Shown here piece after piece: positions 1 to 6,309 of a DNA stretch of 9,648 nucleotides. The notes beneath the pieces were generated by a model. It was not told the origin of the DNA. It searched no databases and was given only the letters and a program-made list of their open reading frames with translations. Position 1 is the stretch's first letter, and each line of letters opens with the position of its first letter. The position numbers and the translations under genes are program-made. This DNA comes from Acidobacteriaceae bacterium (GTDB lineage Bacteria > Acidobacteriota > Terriglobia > Terriglobales > Acidobacteriaceae): assembly GCA_030040175.1 (NCBI GenBank), contig JASHUF010000289.1:1-9648 (forward strand). Reading direction: 5' to 3'.

Positions 1-768
1 CTGATTGACGCGATCGCCGACAGCGATACGCAACTGCTCGCCTCGCTCGACGGGCGCGCCATCACGCGCCTCAATGGATCCAAAGAGACTCTCCATCTGG
101 CCGGGGCGCGTATCGAGCTGGTGCGGACCACGGTGCGCGACGACGTGCTCGGCTGGCTGGTCAATCCCAACATCGCCCTGCTGTTTCTTGTGGGCGGGGC
201 TCTGCTCATCTATCTCGAATTCAATTCGCCCGGCACCATCGTTCCCGGAACCCTGGGCACGCTCATGGTGCTGCTGGCCATCTTCGCCTTGAATCTGCTG
301 CCCATCCGTTACACCGCTGTGCTGCTGCTCGTCGCCGGTCTGGTTCTGCTCCTGCTCGAGGCCAAGTTCGGCGGGCACGGCGCCCTCGCCATCGCCGGCA
401 TCGTCTGTCTCACCTTCGGCACACTTACGCTCGTGGCCGCGCCCATCCCGCAGATGGCCGTCAATCCCTGGGTCGCCTTTGCCATCAGCGCGGCATTCGG
501 TCTGATTACGTTGTGGCTGGTCCACCTGGCCGTGCGCGCCCGCCGGCGCAAGGCGCGTATCGGCGCCGAAGCGATGGTCGGCTCGCGGGCCACGGCGATG
601 GAGCCTCTCACGCCCGAAGGTCACGTGTTGGTGGAAGGGGAAATCTGGCGCGCCATTTCCGGGCAGCCGATTCCCTCCGGAGCGCCGTTGCTCGTCGTCG
701 GCCACGAGCAGATGATCCTGCGCGTCGAGCCCGTCCACGCGCCGGCAATCGTCGACAAGCCCGCGTAG
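1..768 (+). CDS. nfeD: NfeD-family membrane protein, C-terminal part (5' end outside window)
   Basis: The reading frame is open from base 1, so the gene starts upstream; about 255 codons are visible. The first ~45 residues (…LLASLDGRAITRLNG…) look like the end of the ClpP/SppA-like serine protease domain of long NfeD proteins; its catalytic residues are not in the window. Next come four to five hydrophobic segments, at about codons 52-72, 78-98, 101-118, 124-143 and 155-177. They are followed by a basic stretch (RARRRKAR) and a soluble domain with the NfeD OB-fold pattern (GSRATAMEPLTPEGHVLVEG, then EIWRAI, then IPSGAPLLVVG). Long NfeD proteins are membrane-bound proteases that work with stomatin-like partners, and a slipin gene follows at 1077, which supports the call. 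The gap to the slipin is unusually large (308 bp) for this normally compact pair and holds a repeat. The family call is secure; the protease activity is inferred. Confidence 0.88.
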   Translation: MIDAIADSDTQLLASLDGRAITRLNGSKETLHLAGARIELVRTTVRDDVLGWLVNPNIALLFLVGGALLIYLEFNSPGTIVPGTLGTLMVLLAIFALNLLPIRYTAVLLLVAGLVLLLLEAKFGGHGALAIAGIVCLTFGTLTLVAAPIPQMAVNPWVAFAISAAFGLITLWLVHLAVRARRRKARIGAEAMVGSRATAMEPLTPEGHVLVEGEIWRAISGQPIPSGAPLLVVGHEQMILRVEPVHAPAIVDKPA

Positions 769-857
769 AGAGCCTGCCCGAACCCCGGCCAACTGCGCAG
801 TCGTGCGGCTGCAGAAGCATCCCGGAGCGGCTGTCTGGTTTTGCCAAAGGGTTGATG

Positions 858-987
858 GAAAATCCATGCCAGGCACGTGGCAAACGCATCCCGTAGGGAT
901 GCCGGAAAATAGCCCAGGATGAGTCCGCCATGGCGGACGAAATCCTGGGAACGCGCGGGAAAAGAAATCCCGGAGCCCCGTAGGGGC
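858..987 (+). repeat. Composite palindromic intergenic repeat, copy A
   Basis: Three hairpin modules lie in a row. Module 1 is GCATCCC-GTA-GGGATGC (886-902), a 7-bp perfect stem. Module 2 is the perfect 16-bp palindrome GTCCGCCATGGCGGAC (923-938), enclosed by an outer pair CCCAGGAT (913-920) and ATCCTGGG (942-949), so the whole 913-949 segment can fold. Module 3 is GCCCC-GTA-GGGGC (975-987). A short element GAAAATCCATG (858-868) precedes the modules and is shared with copy B. Module order, spacing and orientation match copy B at 1924-2088. No coding function is visible. By form it resembles REP/BIME-like dispersed intergenic elements; mobility and function are not shown. Confidence 0.85.
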
Positions 988-1052
988 GATGCGATCGAGC
1001 CGCAGTTCTGCGCTCCCTACGCGGTCAATCAAGCCCTCAAGCCCGCCTGGAG

Positions 1053-1058
1053 TACAAT
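1053..1058 (+). promoter_or_regulatory. Possible -10 box for the slipin gene
   Basis: TACAAT matches the sigma-70 -10 consensus at five of six positions and lies 18 bp before the slipin start. No good -35 hexamer is visible 16-18 bp upstream. It would give a very short leader, with the ribosome binding site almost at the transcript's 5' end. This is weak evidence for a separate promoter. Confidence 0.25.
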
Positions 1059-1065
1059 TCCCGCT

Positions 1066-1069
1066 GAGG
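1066..1069 (+). promoter_or_regulatory. Ribosome binding site of the slipin gene
   Basis: GAGG lies seven bases before the ATG at 1077. It supports that start over the overlapping frames in this region. Confidence 0.6.
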
Positions 1070-1076
1070 TCAGCCC

Positions 1077-1862
1077 ATGCCCAATTCAACCTTGCCCATC
1101 GTCATCTTCGTTGTCATCGTTGCTCTCTATCTCCTCAATTCCATCAAGATTCTCCGCGAATACGAGCGCGCGGTCATCTTCCGCCTCGGCCGCGCCCTGC
1201 CCGCGCCCAAAGGCCCGGGCATCATCCTCGTCTTCCGCCCCTTCGATCAGATGATCCGCATCTCCCTGCGCCAGGAAGTTCTCGAAGTGCCGCCGCAGGA
1301 CGTCATCACCCGCGACAACGTCACCATCAAGGTGAACGCCGTGGTCACGCTCTATGTCGTCAATCCCAACGACGCCGCCATCAAGGTAGCCAACTACGTC
1401 TACCAGACCTCGCAATTTGCGCAAACCACCCTGCGCTCGGTGCTGGGCGAAGTGGAGCTCGACGAGCTGCTCAGCCATCGCGACAAGCTCAACCTGCGCA
1501 TCCAGACCATCATCGACCAGCGCACGGAGCCTTTTGGCGTGAAGGTGGTCTCGGTCGAAGTGAAGCAGGTGGATCTGCCCGAGCAGATGCTGCGCGCCAT
1601 GGCCAAGCAGGCTGAGGCGGAGCGCGAAAAGCGCTCCAAGATCATCCACGCCGAGGGCGAATTCAGCGCCGCGCAAAAGCTGGTGGATGCCGCTGCGCTC
1701 ATGGCCACGCAACCCATGACCCTGCAGCTGCGCTATTTGCAAACGCTCTCCGACATCGGCGTCGAAAAAAACACCACCATCGTATTTCCCTTGCCGATTG
1801 AAATGATGACGTTGCTCAACCGGGCCATCGGCGGCGCCAAGCCATCGCCGGGCCAGCCGTAA
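1077..1862 (+). CDS. Slipin / stomatin-like SPFH (band 7) membrane protein
   Basis: This 261-residue protein has full slipin length. One N-terminal hydrophobic segment (about residues 6-22) anchors it in the membrane. The start of the SPFH domain carries the slipin-type [12 protein letters not shown] (29-39), then [16 protein letters not shown] (75-90), [16 protein letters not shown] (117-132) and [20 protein letters not shown] (165-184). The last leads into an Ala/Glu/Lys-rich helix (about 177-203) that forms the coiled-coil oligomerisation region. The C-terminus has the common [12 protein letters not shown] pattern. Slipins form ring- or cage-like membrane assemblies and usually pair with NfeD proteases, and the upstream gene is an NfeD. 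The start is supported by GAGG seven bases upstream. The cellular role (membrane microdomain or protease scaffold) is inferred from the family. A nearly full-length antisense frame is a codon shadow. Confidence 0.93.
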   Translation: MPNSTLPIVIFVVIVALYLLNSIKILREYERAVIFRLGRALPAPKGPGIILVFRPFDQMIRISLRQEVLEVPPQDVITRDNVTIKVNAVVTLYVVNPNDAAIKVANYVYQTSQFAQTTLRSVLGEVELDELLSHRDKLNLRIQTIIDQRTEPFGVKVVSVEVKQVDLPEQMLRAMAKQAEAEREKRSKIIHAEGEFSAAQKLVDAAALMATQPMTLQLRYLQTLSDIGVEKNTTIVFPLPIEMMTLLNRAIGGAKPSPGQP

Positions 1863-1890
1863 AAAGAATTGCGTCAACGCTTGCGCAGGA

Positions 1891-1910
1891 GGCGCGGCTT
1901 CAGCCGTGCC
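1891..1910 (+). repeat. Hairpin after the slipin stop, GGCGCGGC-TTCA-GCCGTGCC
   Basis: An 8-bp GC-rich stem with one G:T pair and a TTCA loop starts 28 bases after the slipin stop. No T-run follows, so it is not a standard intrinsic terminator. Its position directly before repeat copy B suggests either an extra module of that element or a structure that slows or ends transcription. Confidence 0.5.
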
Positions 1911-1923
1911 GCGAGCCGCCTAT

Positions 1924-2088
1924 GAAAATCCATGGGCCTCTGCAACCGCGGAAAAACTGCGAATTTCTCGTCGATGGGTCGGCAAACGCATCCCGGAGGG
2001 ATGCGAGGGAAATAGCCCAGGATGGAGTCCGCCGCGGCGGACGAAATCCGGGGAATGAGCGAAATGGAGTTTTGAGCCCCGTAGGGGC
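1924..2088 (+). repeat. Composite palindromic intergenic repeat, copy B
   Basis: It has the same architecture and orientation as copy A. It begins with GAAAATCCATG (1924-1934). Module 1 is GCATCCC-GGA-GGGATGC (1988-2004); module 2 is GTCCGCCGCGGCGGAC (2027-2042) inside CCCAGGAT (2016-2023) and ATCCGGGG (2046-2053); module 3 is GCCCC-GTA-GGGGC (2076-2088). Against copy A, the inner stems are unchanged. Differences fall in the module 1 loop, the palindrome centre (AT to GC, still self-complementary), one outer-stem position and the spacers. The segment between GAAAATCCATG and module 1 is about 36 bp longer than in copy A. Confidence 0.85.
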
Positions 2089-2165
2089 GGCGGAACCGGA
2101 CCGGCATTGGGGTTCCCACGCAACCTCCCGGGCGTTTGAGGAAATTCTTTTCATTCTTTACCCTG

Positions 2166-2183
2166 TCGAGAAAAATATCTCGA
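2166..2183. repeat. Short inverted repeat TCGAGA-N6-TCTCGA
   Basis: A perfect 6-bp inverted repeat with a 6-base A/T-rich centre lies 140 bp before the SPOR gene. It could be an operator half-site pair or chance; nothing else supports a role. Confidence 0.25.
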
Positions 2184-2311
2184 ATTTTCCCCGGCCGCCC
2201 CGCGATGACGAATTCCCTCTGGCGCCGGTCGAACAAAAGAGTATCCTTGAGGGTGAACTTCCAGCTCGGGAAAAAGAATCGAGACAGCGGACAGGTCCCT
2301 CTCCATTGGGC

Positions 2312-2320
2312 AAGGGAAGG
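2312..2320 (+). promoter_or_regulatory. Ribosome binding site deciding the SPOR-protein start
   Basis: AAGGGAAGG directly precedes the ATG at 2324; AAGGG is seven bases from it. This favours 2324 over the ATG at 1922, which lies inside the repeat region with no good site upstream. Confidence 0.6.
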
Positions 2321-2323
2321 CGC

Positions 2324-3028
2324 ATGCGGGGAGCTTTTGACGACGACGAGCTTGAGCCGGTGAAGCCGCGGCGCGATACCGAAGTAACGCTCGGCTCCGG
2401 CGCCTTGCTCGGCATTTTTCTCGGTCTCGCTCTGCTGTGCGTGCTCTGCTTCGGCCTCGGCTATGCCGTGGGCCATCGCGGCTCCACGGCCGCGGCCGCC
2501 ACGCTTCCTGTTCCTTCGCAGCCGATTCAAACCGGCAATACCATCGCCAAGCCTCCGGCCACGGCCCAGCCCGATCAGGCTCCATCGGACGAAGGCGACT
2601 CTGGGCAAGCAGCCGACGGCGCTGCATCCGGCGCCAACCCCGCGCCCGATGCGCAGGTCATTCCCGCCGCCAATGTGGCGCCGGGCCAGCCTTCGGTTCA
2701 CCCGGCGCTGTCTTCTGCGCCTGCGCAATCGGCTCAGGCTCCTTCGCCTGCCAGCGTGCAACCGGCGGTTGCGCAAGGTTCAGTCGCGCCCGCAGGTTCG
2801 CTCCCCGCAGGTTCAATCATGGTCCAGATTGCCGCCGTCTCCAACCCTGAAGACGCTGAGGTGCTCGCCGACGCGCTGCGCAAGCGCGGCTATGCCGTCA
2901 CCGCCCGTCGCGATCCCGCTGACAACCTCATCCACGTGCGCATCGGCCCCTTTACCACGCTCGCCGAAGCCAACAACTGGAAGATGAAGCTGCTCAGCGA
3001 CGGCTATAACGCCATCGTGCAGCAATAA
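2324..3028 (+). CDS. Single-pass membrane protein with C-terminal SPOR domain
   Basis: From ATG 2324 the protein has 234 residues. An acidic then basic cytoplasmic N-terminus (DDDELEPVKPRRD) leads to one transmembrane helix at about 24-48. A long Ala/Pro/Ser/Gln-rich linker follows (about 52-163), typical of periplasmic spacers. The C-terminal ~70 residues fit a SPOR domain: SIMVQIAAVSNPEDAEVLAD (164-183), LRKRGYAVTARR, then LIHVRIGPFTTLAEA and a final helix. SPOR domains bind glycan strands lacking stem peptides and bring proteins to the division septum. The layout (cytosolic N-terminus, TM, flexible linker, SPOR) is like FtsN or DedD, but no FtsN-specific motif is seen, so no symbol is given. 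The start was chosen from the strong ribosome binding site and because family-like sequence begins there; the open frame reaches back to 1922. Confidence 0.85.
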   Translation: MRGAFDDDELEPVKPRRDTEVTLGSGALLGIFLGLALLCVLCFGLGYAVGHRGSTAAAATLPVPSQPIQTGNTIAKPPATAQPDQAPSDEGDSGQAADGAASGANPAPDAQVIPAANVAPGQPSVHPALSSAPAQSAQAPSPASVQPAVAQGSVAPAGSLPAGSIMVQIAAVSNPEDAEVLADALRKRGYAVTARRDPADNLIHVRIGPFTTLAEANNWKMKLLSDGYNAIVQQ

Positions 3029-3067
3029 GTCAGAATTTTTGGAGCTGACGGCGGCGTCATTCCCCGA

Positions 3068-3083
3068 TGCCTGGGTGCCTGGG
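3068..3083. repeat. Perfect 8-bp direct duplication TGCCTGGG x2
   Basis: Two identical head-to-tail 8-mers (3068-3075, 3076-3083) lie just before the degenerate 8-bp tandem array that starts near 3098. The period is the same but the unit is unrelated. Confidence 0.7.
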
Positions 3084-3097
3084 AAAGCACGAATGCT

Positions 3098-3161
3098 AAC
3101 CCGCCAACCCGCCAACTTGCCAACCCGCTAACTTGCTAACTCGCTGATTTGCTCCCTCGCT
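3098..3161. repeat. Degenerate 8-bp-period tandem repeat (about 8 units)
   Basis: Consecutive units are AACCCGCC, AACCCGCC, AACTTGCC, AACCCGCT, AACTTGCT, AACTCGCT, GATTTGCT and CCCTCGCT. The consensus is AACYYGCY. The first six units differ only by C/T exchanges at positions 4, 5 and 8. It sits between converging genes: the SPOR gene ends at 3028 and the acyltransferase gene ends at 3165. No recognisable terminator is present in this gap (GTCAG..CTGAC at 3029-3049 is weak). Confidence 0.85.
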
Positions 3162-3164
3162 TCA

Positions 3165-3875
3165 TCATCCCCGCATCCACTCCGGCAGCCCCGACGCAAT
3201 CGCCGCCCGCACCGCTTCGAGCAGCGCCTCTCGTGTTGCAAAGTCGCCGGGAAAGACCGGCGCGTGAAACTGGATATGCGCCCTTCCCGGGCGAATCTTT
3301 AAACTGCCCTTGGCCATCATGTTCTCCGTCCCATAAATCGACACCGGGATGCACGGCGCACCCGTGTCCTTGGCCAGGTAAAACGGCCCTTTCTTGAACG
3401 GCAGCATGCGCCCGTCGCGCGAGCGCGTGCCCTCGACGAAGATGGTCACGTGCAACCCCTTGGCCAGCACGCTGCGCGCGAGGTCAACACTCTCCTGCGC
3501 GCTCTCCACCCGCCCGTCGCGATCCACGGGAATGAAATCGCCCAGCTTGAAGGCGTACCCCAGCACCGGAATCTTCATCAAGGAGCGTTTGAGAAACGCC
3601 GAGGTCCTTCCCGGAATCCGCGGAAGCAGCGCCGGCGGGTCGAGATTCGACACGTGATTCGCCATGAAGATGCACGCCGTGTGCGCCGGCACGCGCTCGC
3701 GGCCCTCCGCCTCCACGTGAATCCCCGCCACAAAAAACGCCGCCCGCGAAATGCTTTGCGTCGCGTTGTAGAGCGGCGTCGCGTCTCCCGTAATCATGGC
3801 CCAGGGCATGAGGATCAGCGCCGCTGGAATTCCCAGCGCGAGATAAGTGGCAAGCATCGCCAGCGAAGCGATCAT
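3165..3875 (-). CDS. plsC: PlsC-type 1-acylglycerol-3-phosphate acyltransferase
   Basis: This 236-residue protein has the usual PlsC length. A hydrophobic N-terminus (about residues 3-28) anchors it in the membrane. All four LPLAT/PlsC blocks are visible: HVSNLD (74-79, the HX4D catalytic pair), GDFIPVDR (112-119), FVEGTRSRDG (146-155, glycerol-3-phosphate binding) and GAPCIPVSIYGT (172-183). The family moves an acyl chain to lysophosphatidic acid, making phosphatidic acid for membrane phospholipids. It is the last gene of the minus-strand cluster, starting nine bases after the Mpl stop. Its likely ribosome binding site (GAGAGG) overlaps that stop codon, suggesting coupled translation. Other LPLAT members acylate different acceptors, so the exact substrate is inferred. 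Confidence 0.9.
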   Translation of the reverse strand: MIASLAMLATYLALGIPAALILMPWAMITGDATPLYNATQSISRAAFFVAGIHVEAEGRERVPAHTACIFMANHVSNLDPPALLPRIPGRTSAFLKRSLMKIPVLGYAFKLGDFIPVDRDGRVESAQESVDLARSVLAKGLHVTIFVEGTRSRDGRMLPFKKGPFYLAKDTGAPCIPVSIYGTENMMAKGSLKIRPGRAHIQFHAPVFPGDFATREALLEAVRAAIASGLPEWMRG

Positions 3876-3884
3876 CCGCGCCTC

Positions 3885-5372
3885 TCAGCCTGCAATCGGG
3901 CCCGCGTCTAAAAAACGCTCCTTCAGCCGCGCCGGCAGTTTTTCATAGATGCCGTCGAACCCGCCGTTGGAAAGAATCGCGATCACATCGCCGGACGCGA
4001 CCTGCGGCACGATGCCGCGCACAATCGCATCCACGTCCGGCAACAACTCGGCTTCCGTCCCCAGCTCATTTAGTTTTTCGACCACGTCTTCCGGATGCAA
4101 CCGCTCCGCGTCGGGAATCCGCTGCTGCTGGTAGACGCCGGCCAGCACCACGCGATCGGCCAGCCGCAAGCTGGCCACCAGATCGGCTTCGAGCACCTTG
4201 CGCCGCAAAGTATTCGATCGCGGCTCGAGAACCGCCCACAGCCGCGCCTGGGGATAAACCGCGCGCAGCGCGCGCAGGGTTTCGCGAATGGCCGTGGGAT
4301 GGTGCGCAAAATCCTCGATCACGGTGACGCCGCCAATCTCGGCGCGCACCTCGAGCCGCCGCTTCACGCTCTTGAAGCTCTTGAGCGCCGCGGCAATCGT
4401 CTCCTTGCTCACGCCGCGGTCGAAGGCCAGCGCCGCCGCCGCGGTCGCGTTCAGCGCGTTGTGCTCGCCCACGAGGTGCATCTCCAACTCCGACCACGGC
4501 GCACCCGCGCGCCAGACCTCCCAGCGCATAAGTCCGGCCGTAAATCCGGCCATGGCTCCGGCGATGCGCAGATTGCGAATTCTCCACTCCGCGCCTTCCG
4601 TGAACCCGTACCGCTGCACACGGCAGAACGCCCGCTCCACGCACTCGGTCACGTTTGCGCTGCCGTCATACGCCACGATCAGCCCGCGCCGCGGAACCAG
4701 GTTGACCAGCCGCTTGAACGCCGTTTTCACAGCTTCGAGGTCGGCGTAAATATCGGCGTGATCGTATTCTACGTGGGTCAGAATCAGCGCATCGGGAAAG
4801 TAATGCAGAAACTTCGGCCCCTTGTCGAAAAACGCCGTGTCGTATTCGTCGCCTTCCACAATGAATGTGCGCGTGGGCCGCAGTTGAAAGCTGGTGCCGA
4901 AGTTCTCCGCCACGCCGCCGATCAGAAACGAAGGCTCGAACGCAGGCGCTTCCTCCGCGGCTAGCTGAAAGATCCACGCCAGCATGCTTGTGGTCGTCGT
5001 CTTCCCGTGCGTTCCCGCCACCACGAGCGGCTCGCGTCCCTTGAGAAACTCTTCGCGCAACAACGCGGCCATCGAAGTGAACGGAATCCGCTCGTCCAGC
5101 ACCCGCTCCACCTCGGGATTGCCGCGCGAGAGCGCATTGCCGATCACCACCAAATCCGGAAATTCGCCCGGAGCCGGCTCCAGATTCGCCTCTGCGTAGG
5201 GCTCCATTACCTTGATCCCCAGCGCCCGCAGCAAATCGCTCATCGGCGGGTACGCTGCCTTGTCCGAGCCCGTGATCCGGTGCCCCTCAAGCTGCAGCAA
5301 CCCGGCCAAGGACGCCATCGCCGTTCCGCAGATTCCGATCAGGTGAATGTGCTTCGCTGCGCTCATCTTCAT
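3885..5372 (-). CDS. mpl: UDP-N-acetylmuramate:L-Ala-gamma-D-Glu-meso-DAP ligase (Mpl)
   Basis: This 495-residue Mur-ligase-family protein joins recycled murein tripeptide to UDP-MurNAc in the cytoplasm, with ATP. The N-terminal Rossmann-type domain opens with HLIGICGTAMASLAGLL (10-26), the Mpl/MurC-like UDP-sugar site. The central ATPase domain has the P-loop GTHGKTTTT (120-128), EGDEYDTAFFD (173-183) and HVEYDHADIY (200-209), plus GEHNALNATAA (302-312). The C-terminal domain has IEDFAHHPTAIRETL (352-366) and LEPRSNTLRR (382-391). EGDEYDTAFFD and FAHHPTA favour Mpl over MurC. The ATG at 5372 overlaps the LD-carboxypeptidase stop as ATGA, a sign of translational coupling, so I chose it over longer in-frame extensions inside that gene. 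A second Met two codons later (5366) is possible. Confidence 0.94.
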   Translation of the reverse strand: MKMSAAKHIHLIGICGTAMASLAGLLQLEGHRITGSDKAAYPPMSDLLRALGIKVMEPYAEANLEPAPGEFPDLVVIGNALSRGNPEVERVLDERIPFTSMAALLREEFLKGREPLVVAGTHGKTTTTSMLAWIFQLAAEEAPAFEPSFLIGGVAENFGTSFQLRPTRTFIVEGDEYDTAFFDKGPKFLHYFPDALILTHVEYDHADIYADLEAVKTAFKRLVNLVPRRGLIVAYDGSANVTECVERAFCRVQRYGFTEGAEWRIRNLRIAGAMAGFTAGLMRWEVWRAGAPWSELEMHLVGEHNALNATAAAALAFDRGVSKETIAAALKSFKSVKRRLEVRAEIGGVTVIEDFAHHPTAIRETLRALRAVYPQARLWAVLEPRSNTLRRKVLEADLVASLRLADRVVLAGVYQQQRIPDAERLHPEDVVEKLNELGTEAELLPDVDAIVRGIVPQVASGDVIAILSNGGFDGIYEKLPARLKERFLDAGPIAG

Positions 5373-6307
5373 CCCGCCGGCTTCAATAAATCGAGCCGCG
5401 CATCGTCGCCCGCCACGAGTTCCGCCTCCGCGCCGAACCGCAGCGTGACGTTCGCGCGCGAGACATGCCCGCTGCGCAACCCCATCGCAATCGGCCCCGC
5501 AAAACCCTCCAGCGCGCCCAGGATGGCTTCCTCGAGCAGCCCCGGCGCCGCGCCCGGCGACGCGCACTCCAGCATCTCCCCGAAGATGATGCCCGGCACG
5601 CCTTCGAGTTTTCCCGCTTTACGCAATTGCCACAGCATGCGATCGATCTGATAGGGCTTCACGCCCACATCCTCAACAAAGAGCAGCGTGCCCTCCGTTC
5701 TTGGCTCCCACGGAGTTCCGATCAATGAAACCAGAATGCTCAGGCACCCTCCATACAACACCGCGCGCGCGCTGCCCGTCTTGATCGTGCGTAATCCTTC
5801 ACCTGCACCTACGCTGTACGCGTCTCCGTTCAGCGCCGCCTGAAAGCTCGCGCCATGCACCCCATCCTCGCGATAGAAATCGGCTGCGAGCATGGGCCCG
5901 TGGAATGCCGGCAGTCCGATCATATCCAGCAAATGGAGCTGGATGCCGGTCAGATCGCTGTAGGCAAAAAACGCCTTGGGGCGCCTGGCGACGAGTGCGT
6001 GGTCGAGCCCGTCAAGCAGATAATTCGCCCCATAGCCGCCGCGCAAAGCCATCACCGCCCTCGTGCCCTCGTCCTCGAAGGCCGCGTGCAGGTCGGCCAA
6101 TCGCTGCGCGGGCGAACCGGCAAAATACATGGGTCCGCGCTCGCCGGAGCTCACGCCAAACCTGGGTTCGAATCCGAGCTTGCGCAGCGCGGCCGCTCCC
6201 CGCTCCACGCGTTCCGGTTGCGCAAAGCTCGCCGGCGCCACAATGCTGATACTCGATCCCTGCACAACGGGCGGAATGGGCAACAGGGACCTTCGCTCGC
6301 CGGCCAT
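5369..6307 (-). CDS. ldcA: Murein tetrapeptide LD-carboxypeptidase (peptidase S66)
   Basis: This 312-residue protein is normal for the LdcA/MccF family. It begins with the family pattern GSSISIVAPAS (17-27) and contains ALRGGYGANYLLDGLD (87-102). The S66 catalytic triad is recognisable: Ser117 in AYSDLTG, Glu212 in FVEDVGVKPYQIDRM and His281 in GLRSGH. LdcA cleaves the L,D bond to the terminal D-Ala of L-Ala-D-Glu-mDAP-D-Ala, giving the tripeptide that Mpl uses, and mpl is the next gene. The ATG lies two bases after the upstream DapF-family stop, with an AGGCG-type ribosome binding site inside the end of that gene. No signal peptide is seen, in keeping with a cytoplasmic recycling role. A microcin-immunity (MccF) function is an alternative for this family, but the neighbours argue for murein recycling. 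Confidence 0.92.
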   Translation of the reverse strand: MAGERRSLLPIPPVVQGSSISIVAPASFAQPERVERGAAALRKLGFEPRFGVSSGERGPMYFAGSPAQRLADLHAAFEDEGTRAVMALRGGYGANYLLDGLDHALVARRPKAFFAYSDLTGIQLHLLDMIGLPAFHGPMLAADFYREDGVHGASFQAALNGDAYSVGAGEGLRTIKTGSARAVLYGGCLSILVSLIGTPWEPRTEGTLLFVEDVGVKPYQIDRMLWQLRKAGKLEGVPGIIFGEMLECASPGAAPGLLEEAILGALEGFAGPIAMGLRSGHVSRANVTLRFGAEAELVAGDDARLDLLKPAG

Positions 6308-6309
6308 CG

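Larger units (their letters stand above)
769..1076. other. 308-bp intergenic region between nfeD and slipin genes
   Basis: No convincing gene is present; the small frames crossing it have no family resemblance. It contains a weak hairpin at 797-812 (GCAGTC-GTGC-GGCTGC, one G:T pair). At 817-827 it has a stray GCATCCCGGAG, which matches the left arm and loop of the repeat hairpin at 1988-2004 but lacks its right arm. The composite palindromic repeat copy A covers about 858-987. A possible -10 box and ribosome binding site for the slipin lie at the end. Confidence 0.8.
1863..2323. other. 461-bp intergenic region between slipin and SPOR genes
   Basis: It contains the hairpin 1891-1910 and composite repeat copy B (1924-2088). 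A ~230-bp stretch (2089-2323) follows, with a small inverted repeat TCGAGA-AAAATA-TCTCGA at 2166-2183, and ends in the SPOR gene's ribosome binding site. The frame of the SPOR gene stays open back to 1922 through the repeat. The translation of that part is repeat-derived and shows no family features, so I treat it as non-coding. No clear promoter is seen; TTGAGG with TACCCT at 17 bp spacing near 2137-2165 is poor. Confidence 0.7.

Noticed and set aside
1086..1877. Nearly full-length antisense frame opposite the slipin gene (263 codons)
   Set aside because: Its composition (runs of D, G, H, L) mirrors slipin codons in reverse, and it has no motifs or ribosome binding site. The slipin on the other strand is unambiguous.
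886..2088. CRISPR-like array from the repeated palindromes
   Set aside because: There are only two copies, 1.1 kb apart with a gene between them, no regular spacers, and three different hairpins within each copy.
2137..2165. TTGAGG and TACCCT at 17-bp spacing as a promoter for the SPOR gene
   Set aside because: The -10 matches only half of the consensus and no other support exists.
1874..2776. Minus-strand frame of 300 codons across repeat B and the SPOR gene
   Set aside because: It is Arg/Gly-rich, spans non-coding repeat and the opposite strand of a real gene, and resembles no family.
3029..3058. GTCAG..CTGAC and GACG..CGTC as a terminator after the SPOR gene
   Set aside because: Stems are only 4-5 bp, one has an 11-base loop, and no T-run follows the stems, so it is not a credible intrinsic terminator.
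4095..4964. Plus-strand open frame of 289 codons opposite mpl
   Set aside because: It lies wholly within a strongly conserved mpl gene and shows Arg/Gln/Ala-rich shadow composition without any domain.
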